Source: Microvirga sp. SRT01
Lineage (GTDB): Bacteria; Pseudomonadota; Alphaproteobacteria; Sphingomonadales; Sphingomonadaceae
Assembly: GCA_018139225.1 (NCBI GenBank)
Contig: JAGSNX010000009.1
Span: 1-53,940 of the forward strand
Reading direction: 5' to 3'
DNA length: 53,940 bases
Each line of letters opens with the position of its first letter. The stretch's first letter is position 1. Position numbers and translations under genes: made by a program. This document shows, one piece after another, positions 1 through 7,840 of this stretch. The notes beneath the pieces are model-generated. The model saw nothing but the letters and a program-made list of their open reading frames with translations, had not been told where the DNA came from and searched no databases.

Positions 1-177
1 TCTCGCGAACCCGTGACGGTTATCGCGAGAGAGATGGGCCGGACCCAGGATGCTATCCGCGGCCGGGCGGCGATGCTGCGTATCGCCCTGCCGTCCACGA
101 TGCGCCCGTGGCGCGAGACCGTGAAGCGGGGACCGCGGATGCCGCGATCGATCCCTCAGCCGACCGGGAAGGAATGA
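1..177 (+). CDS. 3' part of junction-spanning small Myb/SANT-like protein
   Basis: This reading frame has no start inside the window's left edge. On the circle it continues from an ATG at 53798 to give an 80-residue protein whose last 58 residues lie here, with stop TGA at 175-177. The N-terminal half has a conserved Trp (RWTQEAD), a basic stretch and IAREMGRTQDAIRGRAA, which is the layout of Myb/SANT-like or resolvase-type helix-turn-helix domains. The tail is basic and Pro-rich. A DNA-binding role is inferred from this pattern only. The gene follows the czcD-like exporter by 7 bp, so it is probably the last gene of the czc operon. A hairpin at 179-204 follows the stop. Confidence 0.7.
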   Translation, partial: SREPVTVIAREMGRTQDAIRGRAAMLRIALPSTMRPWRETVKRGPRMPRSIPQPTGKE

Positions 178-178
178 A

Positions 179-204
179 GACGGGGGCGGTCGCCCGCCCC
201 CGTC
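179..204. terminator. GC-rich hairpin between convergent genes
   Basis: Perfect 10-bp arms (GACGGGGGCG at 179-188, CGCCCCCGTC at 195-204) enclose a 6-base loop. The hairpin starts 2 bp after the stop of the junction-spanning gene and lies 8 bp beyond the stop of the convergent Cys-rich gene. It is a likely bidirectional terminator, although the T tract on either side is weak. Confidence 0.6.
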
Positions 205-212
205 CCGTCGTC

Positions 213-395
213 TTACTTCATGTTCGGCATGGCGTGGCCGGCATGATCGCCGCCCTTCGCCTTGTCGCCATGATCGCAGCAGTCAGCACCGTCCTTGCAG
301 CACGCCATGTCGGCGCAGCAGTTCGCGACCGCGGCGAACGCGCCGGTCGAGAGCGTGAGGGCGAAAGCGGCGCTGATGAGCTTGATCTTGGTCAT
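213..395 (-). CDS. Cys-pair-rich small secreted protein, copy 1
   Basis: A 60-residue protein with a clear Sec signal (MTKIKLISAAFALTLSTGAFA). The mature part is short and very rich in metal ligands: three CC pairs spaced by 4 and 5 residues, then DHGDKAKGGDHAGHAMPNMK with three His and two Met. It looks like a periplasmic metallothionein-like metal-binding peptide, with copper the most likely ligand given its twin inside the copper island (14023-14220). GGAG lies 6 bases before the ATG. It follows the partner gene (439-783) by 43 bp, the same order as in copy 2. No named family was recognised; the binding role is inference. Confidence 0.8.
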   Translation of the reverse strand: MTKIKLISAAFALTLSTGAFAAVANCCADMACCKDGADCCDHGDKAKGGDHAGHAMPNMK

Positions 396-438
396 GATAT
401 TCTCCGTTTGAATAGATTCGTGTGGGGTCGGTTCGACG

Positions 439-783
439 TCACACGATCTGCGGAGGGGGTGTAGCCGGCGCGCTGGTCAGCCCAAGCAGGCCCGAATGGG
501 CGACCGCCCAGGGCGAGAGCGGCGCGAACGGTATCGGTTCGATCTGCGCGATCGTTTCGCCAGGCATCGCCGCGCACGGCATGGCACACGCCGAGGGTGG
601 GATCTTCTTGGTTGGCGTATGGCCCGGCGTGTCCGCACAATCCATCGTCGCGGACGCGATCGGTGTCGCGGCCATCGCTACCGTCTCGCAGAGCGGGCCG
701 AGCCTCACCAGCATCATCACCGCCAGGACGACGATCGCCGCGGTGCGCGCGAATTGGAAAAACGGGACGACCCGGAGCGACAT
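439..783 (-). CDS. Membrane-anchored or secreted Cys-containing partner protein, copy 1
   Basis: A 114-residue protein. An upstream in-frame start at 822 would add 13 residues, but the ATG at 783 has GAGG at good spacing. An N-terminal hydrophobic segment (TAAIVVLAVMMLVRLGP) is followed by LCETVAMA and a low-complexity extracytoplasmic part with four further-spaced Cys (DC, AC, PC motifs) and many Pro and Met. It aligns by eye with the gene at 14018-14593: RLGPxCExVA, an AAP-type cleavage region, a Cys, Pro-Thr-Lys, CxxPC and GExxAQ are shared. Both copies precede a CC-rich small gene, so the two products probably act together. Function unknown. Confidence 0.65.
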   Translation of the reverse strand: MSLRVVPFFQFARTAAIVVLAVMMLVRLGPLCETVAMAATPIASATMDCADTPGHTPTKKIPPSACAMPCAAMPGETIAQIEPIPFAPLSPWAVAHSGLLGLTSAPATPPPQIV

Positions 784-828
784 GCCAGCCTCGTAGATCG
801 ACCGTCGATCGCGCACAACCATCGGCGA

Positions 829-1005
829 TCAGCGGACCTGCCGAGTGCGGGGCTTCGCCCCGACAGCTTTCATCGTTTCGGTCGCTTCCCGCTCGGTCGG
901 ATAGACGAGATCCAGCCAACGGTTACGGGCGTCCGAGTAGAAGCCCCACGAGCCGGCATGATCGCCGTCGTTCCGTCTTGCGACCCGATATCCCTCCAAG
1001 CTCAT
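829..1005 (-). CDS. Small hypothetical protein (58 aa)
   Basis: ATG at 1005 and TGA at 829 give a 58-residue soluble protein starting MSLEGYRVARRNDGDHAGSW and ending KPRTRQVR. Aromatic and charged residues are well spread and the composition looks like a real folded protein rather than a shadow frame. It reads in the same direction as the partner gene 45 bp downstream and diverges from the nuclease-STAND gene at 1147. No strong Shine-Dalgarno is visible before the ATG, which lowers confidence. No family recognised. Confidence 0.45.
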   Translation of the reverse strand: MSLEGYRVARRNDGDHAGSWGFYSDARNRWLDLVYPTEREATETMKAVGAKPRTRQVR

Positions 1006-1146
1006 TGGTCTTTATACCGCAAAGCGTACGCGCCTCTCGCCTCGCTACACGACACGGCTTGGGCTGAAAGCGCAGACGTGACTGCTTACTGAAACGAACC
1101 TCACGTCGGTAGTTCCGCCTTAGGCCCCAGACTGACATGATGGAGC

Positions 1147-3393
1147 ATGACGATTGGAATCGACGGCTCAATTTTGAGCGCTAACGCTGACTATCCGCTG
1201 CATCGGCTTGGCTGGAAGTCGTTTCAGGACCTATGCGTCAGTGTGGCGGAGGAGTGCCTTCGCCGACCCGTGCAAAACTTTCTGCCATCGGCAGATGCAG
1301 GGCGTGACGGTGCTTTCGTGGGCAAGTGGGACGGCGACGATCCAGCTTCCGGCGAGTCGACCATCCAATGTAAATTCACGTCCAAGGAAGGTTTGAACCT
1401 TACCCTTTCAATGTTGTCCGACGAACTACCGAAGGCAGCCAAACTTGCGGCAAAAGGCCTAGCGCATGATTATATAATACTGACCAACCACCCGGTCACC
1501 GGTGCAAGCGATCTTGTTATCCGGGAAGCTTTTCAGAAAGAAGGTGTAGGGCGGTGCCGCATTTTCGGTAGCGACTGGATCAGCCGACAAATCAAGACGT
1601 CACCGCGACTCCGGATGATGGCTCCGCGCTTATACGGAATGGGCGATCTCACTGAACTGATAGACGCCCGGGCCTACGAGCAGGCGCAGTTGATCCTGAG
1701 CGCCATGGGGAACGACCTGGAGCGATTGGTTGTGACCGACGCTCATCGGCGTAGTGTCAGGGCGATAAGCGAACATAACCTTGTGCTGCTCTTGGGAGCA
1801 CCAGCGGCCGGGAAGTCGACCATCGGGGCTAGCATTGCGATCGGCGCGGCCGACATTTGGCAGAGCAATACCATACGTGCGACCTCACCCGAGGACGTGC
1901 AGCGGCATCTCGACCCCAAGGGCTCCCAGTTTTTTTGGATCGACGACGCTTGGGGCAATACCCAATACCAACAGCAAACGGCAGAGCGCTGGAACCAGGT
2001 CTTTCCCCTTATGCAGGGTGCTATGCGCCGGGACACGCGGTTTCTGATAACCTCTCGCGACTACATTTGGCACGCAGCGCAACGCGACCTAAAGCTCAGC
2101 GCCATACCAACGTTGCGCCAAAGCCAAGTTGTCATCAATGTCCAAAAGCTTTCTACCGCCGAGAAGGCGCAGATGCTTTACAATCATCTAAAAATGGGTG
2201 ATCAGCCTGCCACATTTCGAGCAGCAGTAAAGGACTTGTTGCCGACCTTGGCTGAGCGTAAGGACTTTTTGCCCGAAACGGCCCGGCGCTTTGGGTCACG
2301 CTTCTTCGCTAACGGCTTAAAGCCAGATGCAGCGAACGTCGAGAAGTTCTTTGCAAAGCCACAGGACTTTCTTTTTGACACGGTGGTATCGCTCTCGATC
2401 GACTGCCGGGCAGCGATCGCGACCGTTTTCCTGAATGGCGGGATCGCCCGGTCGCCCGTCAGTTCAGAGAATATCGCTGCTGGCGCGACGGCCTTCGGCG
2501 CAGAGCCTGGTGGTGTGCGTGCACAGCTGGAAGCCTTGGACGGAAGCCTACTGCTGTTAGCGCAAGACAAGGCAGGCGGTTTTTGGACGTATAAGCACCC
2601 AACCGTCAGCGACGCTTTTGCTAAGTACCTCGCTAGCAAGCCCGAACTAGTGGAAGTTTACCTGCGTGGAGCTAAGCCCTACTCGGTCATCTACGAAGTC
2701 GTTTGCGCGGGTATATCAATTCAAGGGGCCCCGCTCATAATTCCCGATACCTTGGTCAACGTGCTCGTTGACAAACTCGCTGGGATAGACAAGAGCTTTC
2801 TCAGAACCTTTGTAACATACCGTGCAAATCGGACATTTACCGAGGCGGTTATCAAGCGACGGCCCGACCTGATAAGTGGGTTAAGTAGCTTTGTCACTCC
2901 GATCAAGGACGATCCAGACTCACAGTTGTTGGCGCGATTGCATGCTCTCGGTTTGTTGGATGAGGAAACTCGCGCTAATTTCGCTACGGCCGTAATCGAA
3001 GCTATTGCTGACAGTGCAGACAGCAGCATCTTCGAGGAGACTAGTCTAAAAAACGTCTTGGACGCCGACGAGTTAAACATCGCTCGGCAGACGGCAAAAA
3101 ACGAAGTGCTCAATAAGGTTGGCAACCACGTTGCCCGTCTGAAAGCGGAATGGGATAAAGAATATCCGCCTGAAGACTACTTTTACGACTTGGAACAAGC
3201 CGTAAAGAGAATTTTAGAGGATGTGGCAACAGACGATACCGCTGCGCTAGCGGACCTCAGAAAAGCAGTGCAGACTGCCGTCGCCTCCATGGAAGAAGAC
3301 TATGAGCCTGCGTCTTCCACATCAGCGCCTGTAAGCAGTTCGACACCACGGTCATCGGGCCTTGCTGCACTCTTTCGTGACGTGGACGAGTGA
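1147..3393 (+). CDS. Mrr-like nuclease fused to STAND NTPase (putative defence protein)
   Basis: A 748-residue soluble protein. Residues about 15-150 fit a Mrr/PD-(D/E)xK nuclease: DAGRDGAF (Asp54) followed by STIQCKF (Gln74, Lys76). Residues about 195-330 hold a STAND-type P-loop NTPase: Walker A GAPAAGKST at 217-225, a Walker-B-like FFWIDDAWG near 262-270, and a sensor-like RFLITSRD at 298-305. The rest is helical with no clear repeats, ending in a Ser/Thr-rich linker. Proteins with this order (effector nuclease, STAND switch, sensor region) include antiphage Avs proteins, although typical Avs proteins are longer. Base composition is lower in GC than the flanks, suggesting separate acquisition. 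It converges on the OLD nuclease gene. The ATG at 1147 is the only good start, with GGAG unusually close (1 base). Activity and trigger are inferred. Confidence 0.8.
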   Translation: MTIGIDGSILSANADYPLHRLGWKSFQDLCVSVAEECLRRPVQNFLPSADAGRDGAFVGKWDGDDPASGESTIQCKFTSKEGLNLTLSMLSDELPKAAKLAAKGLAHDYIILTNHPVTGASDLVIREAFQKEGVGRCRIFGSDWISRQIKTSPRLRMMAPRLYGMGDLTELIDARAYEQAQLILSAMGNDLERLVVTDAHRRSVRAISEHNLVLLLGAPAAGKSTIGASIAIGAADIWQSNTIRATSPEDVQRHLDPKGSQFFWIDDAWGNTQYQQQTAERWNQVFPLMQGAMRRDTRFLITSRDYIWHAAQRDLKLSAIPTLRQSQVVINVQKLSTAEKAQMLYNHLKMGDQPATFRAAVKDLLPTLAERKDFLPETARRFGSRFFANGLKPDAANVEKFFAKPQDFLFDTVVSLSIDCRAAIATVFLNGGIARSPVSSENIAAGATAFGAEPGGVRAQLEALDGSLLLLAQDKAGGFWTYKHPTVSDAFAKYLASKPELVEVYLRGAKPYSVIYEVVCAGISIQGAPLIIPDTLVNVLVDKLAGIDKSFLRTFVTYRANRTFTEAVIKRRPDLISGLSSFVTPIKDDPDSQLLARLHALGLLDEETRANFATAVIEAIADSADSSIFEETSLKNVLDADELNIARQTAKNEVLNKVGNHVARLKAEWDKEYPPEDYFYDLEQAVKRILEDVATDDTAALADLRKAVQTAVASMEEDYEPASSTSAPVSSSTPRSSGLAALFRDVDE

Positions 3394-3486
3394 AACGGCA
3401 CGCTAGCACGGGCTTACGGTAAATCGGTCGAGCAGAGAATTTTCAACCAGTGATACCTTATCAGGTTTTGCCGCCGATCTATGCCC

Positions 3487-5409
3487 TTATGCTCTCGCAA
3501 AAGCCATAACCTGAGCAGCTAGTTTTTCAAGGCAGGCGGGCCGGGCACCGTCGTTCCAGAGGTCTTCCAGGCGTGCTGCTATGTGCAAAACGTTCTTCTT
3601 CAAGTCACCGGCATGTTCAAATTGCTTATCTGCTGAAGCTTGGCTTTTCGTCCATGCCAAATCACCAACATCAGCGCGAATACGTTCACCAAAGCAATCC
3701 GGCCAAATGACATGGTTGTCGTTCCAGACGATTGAGTCTGGAAAAGGATTATCACACTTGCCGGTTAAAGCCTTCATAAGCGAGGTATTGTCCTGACGAT
3801 GCATCGCGCGCCGAGCGTCTTTTTGCTCGTGTCCATCCGCATCAAAGATGACAAATGCCGGAATGTTCGTGTGCTTCGCAACGATCAGAGGGCGTAGCAT
3901 TTCGCTCTTTTTGTCCGCTGGTACGATGTGGCATCCATGCTTACGAAAATCATCCCATAGACCCGATAGTTGTAAATAGGTCTGCAAATAAGCGACATCC
4001 TCTCGGCCTTCGACAAGAACGACCCTAGAAGCAAAGAAAATCTCTGTCAGGTTAGGTTGGAGTGTCTGCTGAAGCTTAGCGATCACTCCCGAAGGCTTTC
4101 CGAACGGCTTGCCTGTTGCGCTCTCCATATCTGCCGAGATCGCCGAGAGCTGTGACCAGGTAACTGTTGCGCTGCCCTCGTTACTAGGGCGTCTTACCAT
4201 TCTAACGTCCTGGAAAACCTCCCCAGAGACGAAATAGGGAGAATGGGTGGAAACCATGACCTGAGCGTTTTCCATGGAAAGCTTTGCAAGCACTCCAGAG
4301 AGGTGCCTTGCCTGAGGCGGGTGTTGATAGAGCTCCGGCTCTTCGATTGCGAGTAGTAGGCGCGGTCCATCATCCCCGTCGATTGCCGCCAACTCCTGCA
4401 AAAGAGCGATGACATAAGATCGTTGAAGCCCATGCCCCAAGCGCGCCAACTTGCCTGCGAATTGCCCTTCGCCGACTTTTACGTGCGCCCACGGCTCGTC
4501 AATCCGCACCGACTTATCGCGCTCTTGTTGCCATTGAAGTCGTAGAGACGTGTCAGGGTGCGCCCACTCGGCAAGTCGTACGGTCAATGATTGCGATATT
4601 TCGTCTAGCGCAGCTTGGTTGGCGTCTAGAAGCTCCTGATACCGGTTGCTGGTTTCGATCCGCAATGCGTCGAGCACATCCGAGAAATTGGTTTTAGCCC
4701 GAACCGTGCGAGCGAGCAATTTACCTAACGCGCTATCTTTAGCCTCAACCTGCTCACTAACCGCGTCCTTTATAGCAGGTACGTAAACCCATTGTACGAA
4801 CTCGGCGAGCCGGTTGGCGCCTTTCGACACGCCGTAAAACTGATCTTCGCTGGGTATGAGTTCACACTCACCCGGGCGACTTGCCTCATATTCGAGGAGT
4901 TGACTCTTATTCGCTTCCTTGGTGCCCGCCTTCGGAAGTTCAGAAAATGCCTCGCGCAGTCCCTCATACAAAACCTTCAAATCCGCTGCAGATGCACCGT
5001 CACCGAATGCCGCAAAGAATGGTTTGAAGGCAGCCATTCCTAAGCGCTGCCCGAAGTGCTTTACATCAGCCCGGCCGGTGTCCTCACTAAAGGTCGCCTG
5101 TGCCGTGATAACTAGCGATCCGCCGCGAGCGTAATCCTTAAATACCTCTAATGCACGATCGGAAAGCCCACCGAAGGTGACGGTTATTCTAATTGGCTCT
5201 TCCGTCGATCCCCTATAAAAATCCTCTTTGTCAAGCTTGAGGAGATCGGTTCCGGTATTTTCCGTCTGACGAAAGAAGATGTTTAGCGCGCATAGAACCG
5301 TCGATTTGCCTGCGCCGTTTGCTCCGACAAAGCAGGTGTATTCGTTAAAATCTATCGAAACGTCGTCGTATCCACGAAGCCGCTGAATACGGACGTTCTC
5401 GATTTTCAT
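3487..5409 (-). CDS. OLD-family ATP-dependent endonuclease (AAA ATPase + Toprim)
   Basis: A 640-residue protein with both OLD halves. The N-terminal SMC/ABC-like ATPase has Walker A GANGAGKST at 29-37, a Walker B LLLAIEEPEL at 351-360 and an H-loop STHSPYF at 387-393. The C-terminal Toprim nuclease has Glu468 in VLVEGREDVAYL and the DxD pair Asp523/Asp525 in IFDADGHE. OLD proteins degrade DNA and several act in phage exclusion, alone or with a partner as in Gabija. No UvrD-like GajB partner is adjacent; the only neighbour is the convergent nuclease-STAND gene 93 bp away. The AT-richer composition matches that neighbour, so the two probably arrived together. A defence role is inferred from family and context. 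Confidence 0.88.
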   Translation of the reverse strand: MKIENVRIQRLRGYDDVSIDFNEYTCFVGANGAGKSTVLCALNIFFRQTENTGTDLLKLDKEDFYRGSTEEPIRITVTFGGLSDRALEVFKDYARGGSLVITAQATFSEDTGRADVKHFGQRLGMAAFKPFFAAFGDGASAADLKVLYEGLREAFSELPKAGTKEANKSQLLEYEASRPGECELIPSEDQFYGVSKGANRLAEFVQWVYVPAIKDAVSEQVEAKDSALGKLLARTVRAKTNFSDVLDALRIETSNRYQELLDANQAALDEISQSLTVRLAEWAHPDTSLRLQWQQERDKSVRIDEPWAHVKVGEGQFAGKLARLGHGLQRSYVIALLQELAAIDGDDGPRLLLAIEEPELYQHPPQARHLSGVLAKLSMENAQVMVSTHSPYFVSGEVFQDVRMVRRPSNEGSATVTWSQLSAISADMESATGKPFGKPSGVIAKLQQTLQPNLTEIFFASRVVLVEGREDVAYLQTYLQLSGLWDDFRKHGCHIVPADKKSEMLRPLIVAKHTNIPAFVIFDADGHEQKDARRAMHRQDNTSLMKALTGKCDNPFPDSIVWNDNHVIWPDCFGERIRADVGDLAWTKSQASADKQFEHAGDLKKNVLHIAARLEDLWNDGARPACLEKLAAQVMAFARA

Positions 5410-5624
5410 ATGAGCCCCTCACTTTGGTACAGGGTGTCATTTGTGAGAAGACAACGCAAGCTACTGTGTCGAGTGTAAGCGGCAGGCGTGGCAGCCGGAT
5501 GAATGGAGAATCGTCGTTAGACTCGAACGACGCTGAGACCAGCCTTGTAAACGCGTTTGGCGTAGATTGAACGGCGGCCTCTAGAGAGAGGGTAGGGCGG
5601 TGCAAATTTCTTGAATTTCGTCCT

Positions 5625-5652
5625 GGTGTCACAACCGTTCGGTTGTGACACC
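5625..5652. repeat. 28-bp hix-like palindrome, site A (left edge of copper island)
   Basis: Perfect inverted repeat: arm GGTGTCACAACCG, central TT, arm CGGTTGTGACACC. It is flanked by a 15-16 bp direct repeat (GCGGTGCAAATTTCT at 5598-5611, GCGGTTTGCAATTTCT at 5665-5680). Related palindromes lie at 15877 and 27383 next to serine recombinase genes. Size and the TCAnAACC/GGTTnTGA core resemble Hin/Gin-type crossover sites. The rest of 5410-5708 holds no convincing gene. Confidence 0.75.
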
Positions 5653-5708
5653 AAGGGCGGCACAGCGGTTTGCAATTTCTACCCGGCCGTGATCGGCCGC
5701 CCCATTCT

Positions 5709-6638
5709 TCACATCGCCGACATGAGTGGTTCGAGCGTTCCGAGCCATGCGACGAGCGCGAGGATCGTAATGGCACAGAGCGCCTCGATGCCGAGGCTGC
5801 GACGTAAGGTGCTGAGTGCGCCGCGTTGATCGCCACGCGGCATCGCGTGCTCCAATGCGGGCGTCAGACGGTAGCGATTGAGCGATGCCAGCACCAGCAT
5901 CGCGCCGAACAGGACGAGCTTGGCAAGCAGGAGCTGACCGTAAAGGGACGCGGCGAGCTTCGGAAGGTTGCCTAAGCCAACTAGCAGCCATGTATTGACG
6001 AGGCCGGTAACGATAAGGGTGCCGACCACGATCGTACCGATCAGGCCGAACCCGTGCAGTGCGCGATGCGTAAGAATCAGATGAGCCGTATCGGCCCGGC
6101 GGGCAGGACGAGCCACAAGCAGGATAAGGCCAAGCAGCGCCCCGACCCATGCGCCGGCTGCGAGCAGGTGAAGGATGTCGGCAAGGAGGTGCGTCCAGCC
6201 TTTTGCGCCCTCGTCCATTGCACCATGCCCGGTCCAGGCGAGCGTTGCGACCGCGATAGCGCTGGCGATCACCACGACGCCAAGGAGGGGCGTACGTCCG
6301 GCCGCCATCAATGCGGCGCCCGACGCCACGACCAGCGCGATCACGCGTGCTTTCCATGCCGTGCCTATGGTCGACCCTGACAGCAGCATCCCGATCGCCT
6401 CGCGATCGATCGGCCAGAGCGGCGTGCCTGCCATCGCCGCGGCGAGTAGCGCTAGCGCGATGGCGGAGAGCAGAAGACCCAGCAGCCCGAGCCCGACGAG
6501 CCAGGGGCGCAACGCGAACGCACTGGCGCGCTCGCCTGCCTTGAGGCCGTAGAGGCCGAATGCCGACAGGCCGAACAGCCCGCCCAGCGCCAGATAGAGT
6601 GCGAAGCGGGCAGCGATCAGCGGCCAGTCGGTTTCCAC
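5709..6638 (-). CDS. copD: Copper resistance inner-membrane protein CopD
   Basis: A 309-residue polytopic membrane protein with about eight hydrophobic helices, the architecture of the CopD/YebZ family thought to move copper across the inner membrane together with CopC. His residues in and near helices (for example GHGAMDEG, HLLADILHLL) could be ligands. It starts 1 base after the copC stop, so the two form a copCD operon read leftward, divergent from the sensor-sigma operon at 7131. Its stop lies 57 bp from palindrome A, making it the outermost gene of the copper island. Confidence 0.93.
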   Translation of the reverse strand: METDWPLIAARFALYLALGGLFGLSAFGLYGLKAGERASAFALRPWLVGLGLLGLLLSAIALALLAAAMAGTPLWPIDREAIGMLLSGSTIGTAWKARVIALVVASGAALMAAGRTPLLGVVVIASAIAVATLAWTGHGAMDEGAKGWTHLLADILHLLAAGAWVGALLGLILLVARPARRADTAHLILTHRALHGFGLIGTIVVGTLIVTGLVNTWLLVGLGNLPKLAASLYGQLLLAKLVLFGAMLVLASLNRYRLTPALEHAMPRGDQRGALSTLRRSLGIEALCAITILALVAWLGTLEPLMSAM

Positions 6639-6639
6639 T

Positions 6640-7011
6640 TCACTTTACCGCAAAGGCGTAGTTGCCTGCGACGCGGTGCGTGTCGCTCGACACGACATGC
6701 CAGGCGACCGTGTAGCGGCCCGGGGCGAGCGGCGCCTTGGGTGTCAGGACAAGCGTGCTGCCGTCACCGGCGACGGCAGCCGTCGCCGTGACCTTCATCG
6801 GCGCGTGCGTCGCCCCGCCATGTCCGGTCATCATGAGATCGGCGCCGGAGAACTTCGGCATCAGCTTTTCGCTGAAACGCAGCTCGACACGGGCCGGCTT
6901 GGCGACAGTCGCGTTTGCGGCCGGCGAGGCTGTCACCAGCTTTGGATGAGCCTGCGCTGCGCTGGCTACGCCGAGAATGGCAATGGCAGTAGGGAGGAAG
7001 ATGCGACGCAT
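6640..7011 (-). CDS. copC: Periplasmic copper-binding protein CopC
   Basis: A 123-residue CopC-domain protein with a signal peptide cleaved after AQA, leaving an N-terminal His22 (HPKLVTASP). The Cu(II) site of the family, an N-terminal His plus a late Asp/His pair, is present as His22, Asp110 and His112 in SSDTHRVAG. A Met/His stretch (MMTGHGGATHAPM, residues 60-72) may form the Cu(I) site. First gene of the leftward copCD operon; only 110 bp separate it from the divergent operon, so both promoters must lie there. Confidence 0.95.
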   Translation of the reverse strand: MRRIFLPTAIAILGVASAAQAHPKLVTASPAANATVAKPARVELRFSEKLMPKFSGADLMMTGHGGATHAPMKVTATAAVAGDGSTLVLTPKAPLAPGRYTVAWHVVSSDTHRVAGNYAFAVK

Positions 7012-7130
7012 GGGGTTACTCCGTGGGTTCGTGCCCTATCTACGCGCCGCGGTCGCGCACCCCTCACCCGCCCGATGAGGGATGTCGGGCAATCCTGCGT
7101 ATGAAATGCTAGTGGGGCGGAGTGGAAAGC

Positions 7131-7403
7131 ATGGACGAACTGGACAGGGCATTGGCGAGGCTGGCAGGCGCACCCGCCCCGGCTGAGCTGGATGGCATCG
7201 AGACGCAGGTACTTGCACGGATCGGCTCGCGGCCCGTCGTGCGGCAGGCCGGCATCGGCCTTGGCGTTGTGACGGCAGCGGCGCTCGCGATCGGCATCGT
7301 GGGAGCCGAACTGCCCGCCGCTGCCCGCCCGACCGTTTCCTTGGCCCCGCTTGGCGGAGCGTCGCCGCTTGCGCCTTCCTCCTTGCTCCTGGGCGAGCAA
7401 TGA
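7131..7403 (+). CDS. Small membrane anti-sigma-like protein (CnrY-like position)
   Basis: A 90-residue protein from the ATG at 7131, preceded by GGAG at 8 bases; an in-frame GTG at 7122 would add three residues. A charged cytoplasmic N-terminus (about 40 residues, MDELDRALARLAGAP) is followed by one membrane helix (IGLGVVTAAALAIGIVGAEL) and a short periplasmic tail. Size, topology and position in front of a CnrX-like sensor and an ECF sigma factor match CnrY, which tethers CnrH. Sequence similarity to CnrY itself cannot be judged here; the role is inferred from gene order. Its stop overlaps the next start. Confidence 0.7.
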   Translation: MDELDRALARLAGAPAPAELDGIETQVLARIGSRPVVRQAGIGLGVVTAAALAIGIVGAELPAAARPTVSLAPLGGASPLAPSSLLLGEQ

Positions 7404-7840
7404 CCTCGACGACGCGCATCGTTCTCGGTGTCGTGCTCGCCTTTCTGGCCGCGATCGGAGGCGTGTTCGTCGGGCGGGCGCTGTTGCCGCAACCCCAGCA
7501 GCCAGGCGCCGCGCTGCATGACGTGTTGCACCATAAGCTGACGCTTGATGACGGTCAGCAGGCACGGTTGAAGGTGCTGGAAGATCGCTTCGCGATGCAG
7601 CGGCGTGCGCTTGAGCTTGAAATGCGCGCTGCCAACACCCGGCTCGCCGAAGCGATCGAAACCGAACACGGCAACGGCCCCAAGGTCGCAGCCGCGGTGG
7701 ACCAGAGCCATGCGGCGATGGGCGAGCTGCAAAAGGCGACGCTCGCGCATATCTTCGCCATGCGACAGTTGCTGCGAACCGATCAGACCTCCCAATTCGA
7801 TGCCGCGGTGGTGAAGGCGCTCACCGACGGTCAGGGGTGA
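7400..7840 (+). CDS. CnrX-like periplasmic metal sensor
   Basis: A 146-residue protein with one N-terminal membrane helix (residues 7-29) and a helical periplasmic domain of the metal-resistance sensor family (CnrX/NccX/CzcE-like fold). All five CnrX ligands (His42, His46, Glu63, His119, Met123) have counterparts at a constant offset of -2: His40, His44, Glu61, His117, Met121 (HDVLH and HIFAM motifs). It therefore very likely binds a transition metal and signals through the small membrane protein to the sigma factor. The cop genes on both sides suggest copper, but CnrX senses Co/Ni, so specificity is open. It overlaps both neighbours by 4 bases, indicating translational coupling. Confidence 0.85.
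   Translation: MTSTTRIVLGVVLAFLAAIGGVFVGRALLPQPQQPGAALHDVLHHKLTLDDGQQARLKVLEDRFAMQRRALELEMRAANTRLAEAIETEHGNGPKVAAAVDQSHAAMGELQKATLAHIFAMRQLLRTDQTSQFDAAVVKALTDGQG

Noticed and set aside
1..77. Terminal repeat as an insertion-sequence or phage end repeat
   Set aside because: It matches exactly at the two contig ends and lies inside one continuous gene, which is the signature of circular assembly overlap.
923..1171. 82-residue minus-strand frame upstream of the nuclease-STAND gene
   Set aside because: It overlaps the more protein-like 58-residue ORF in another frame and has no start signal.
5625..5652. Palindromes A, B and C as transcription terminators
   Set aside because: Shared sequence, constant 28-bp size, lack of T tracts and position beside recombinases fit recombination sites better, although site A could also end copD transcription.
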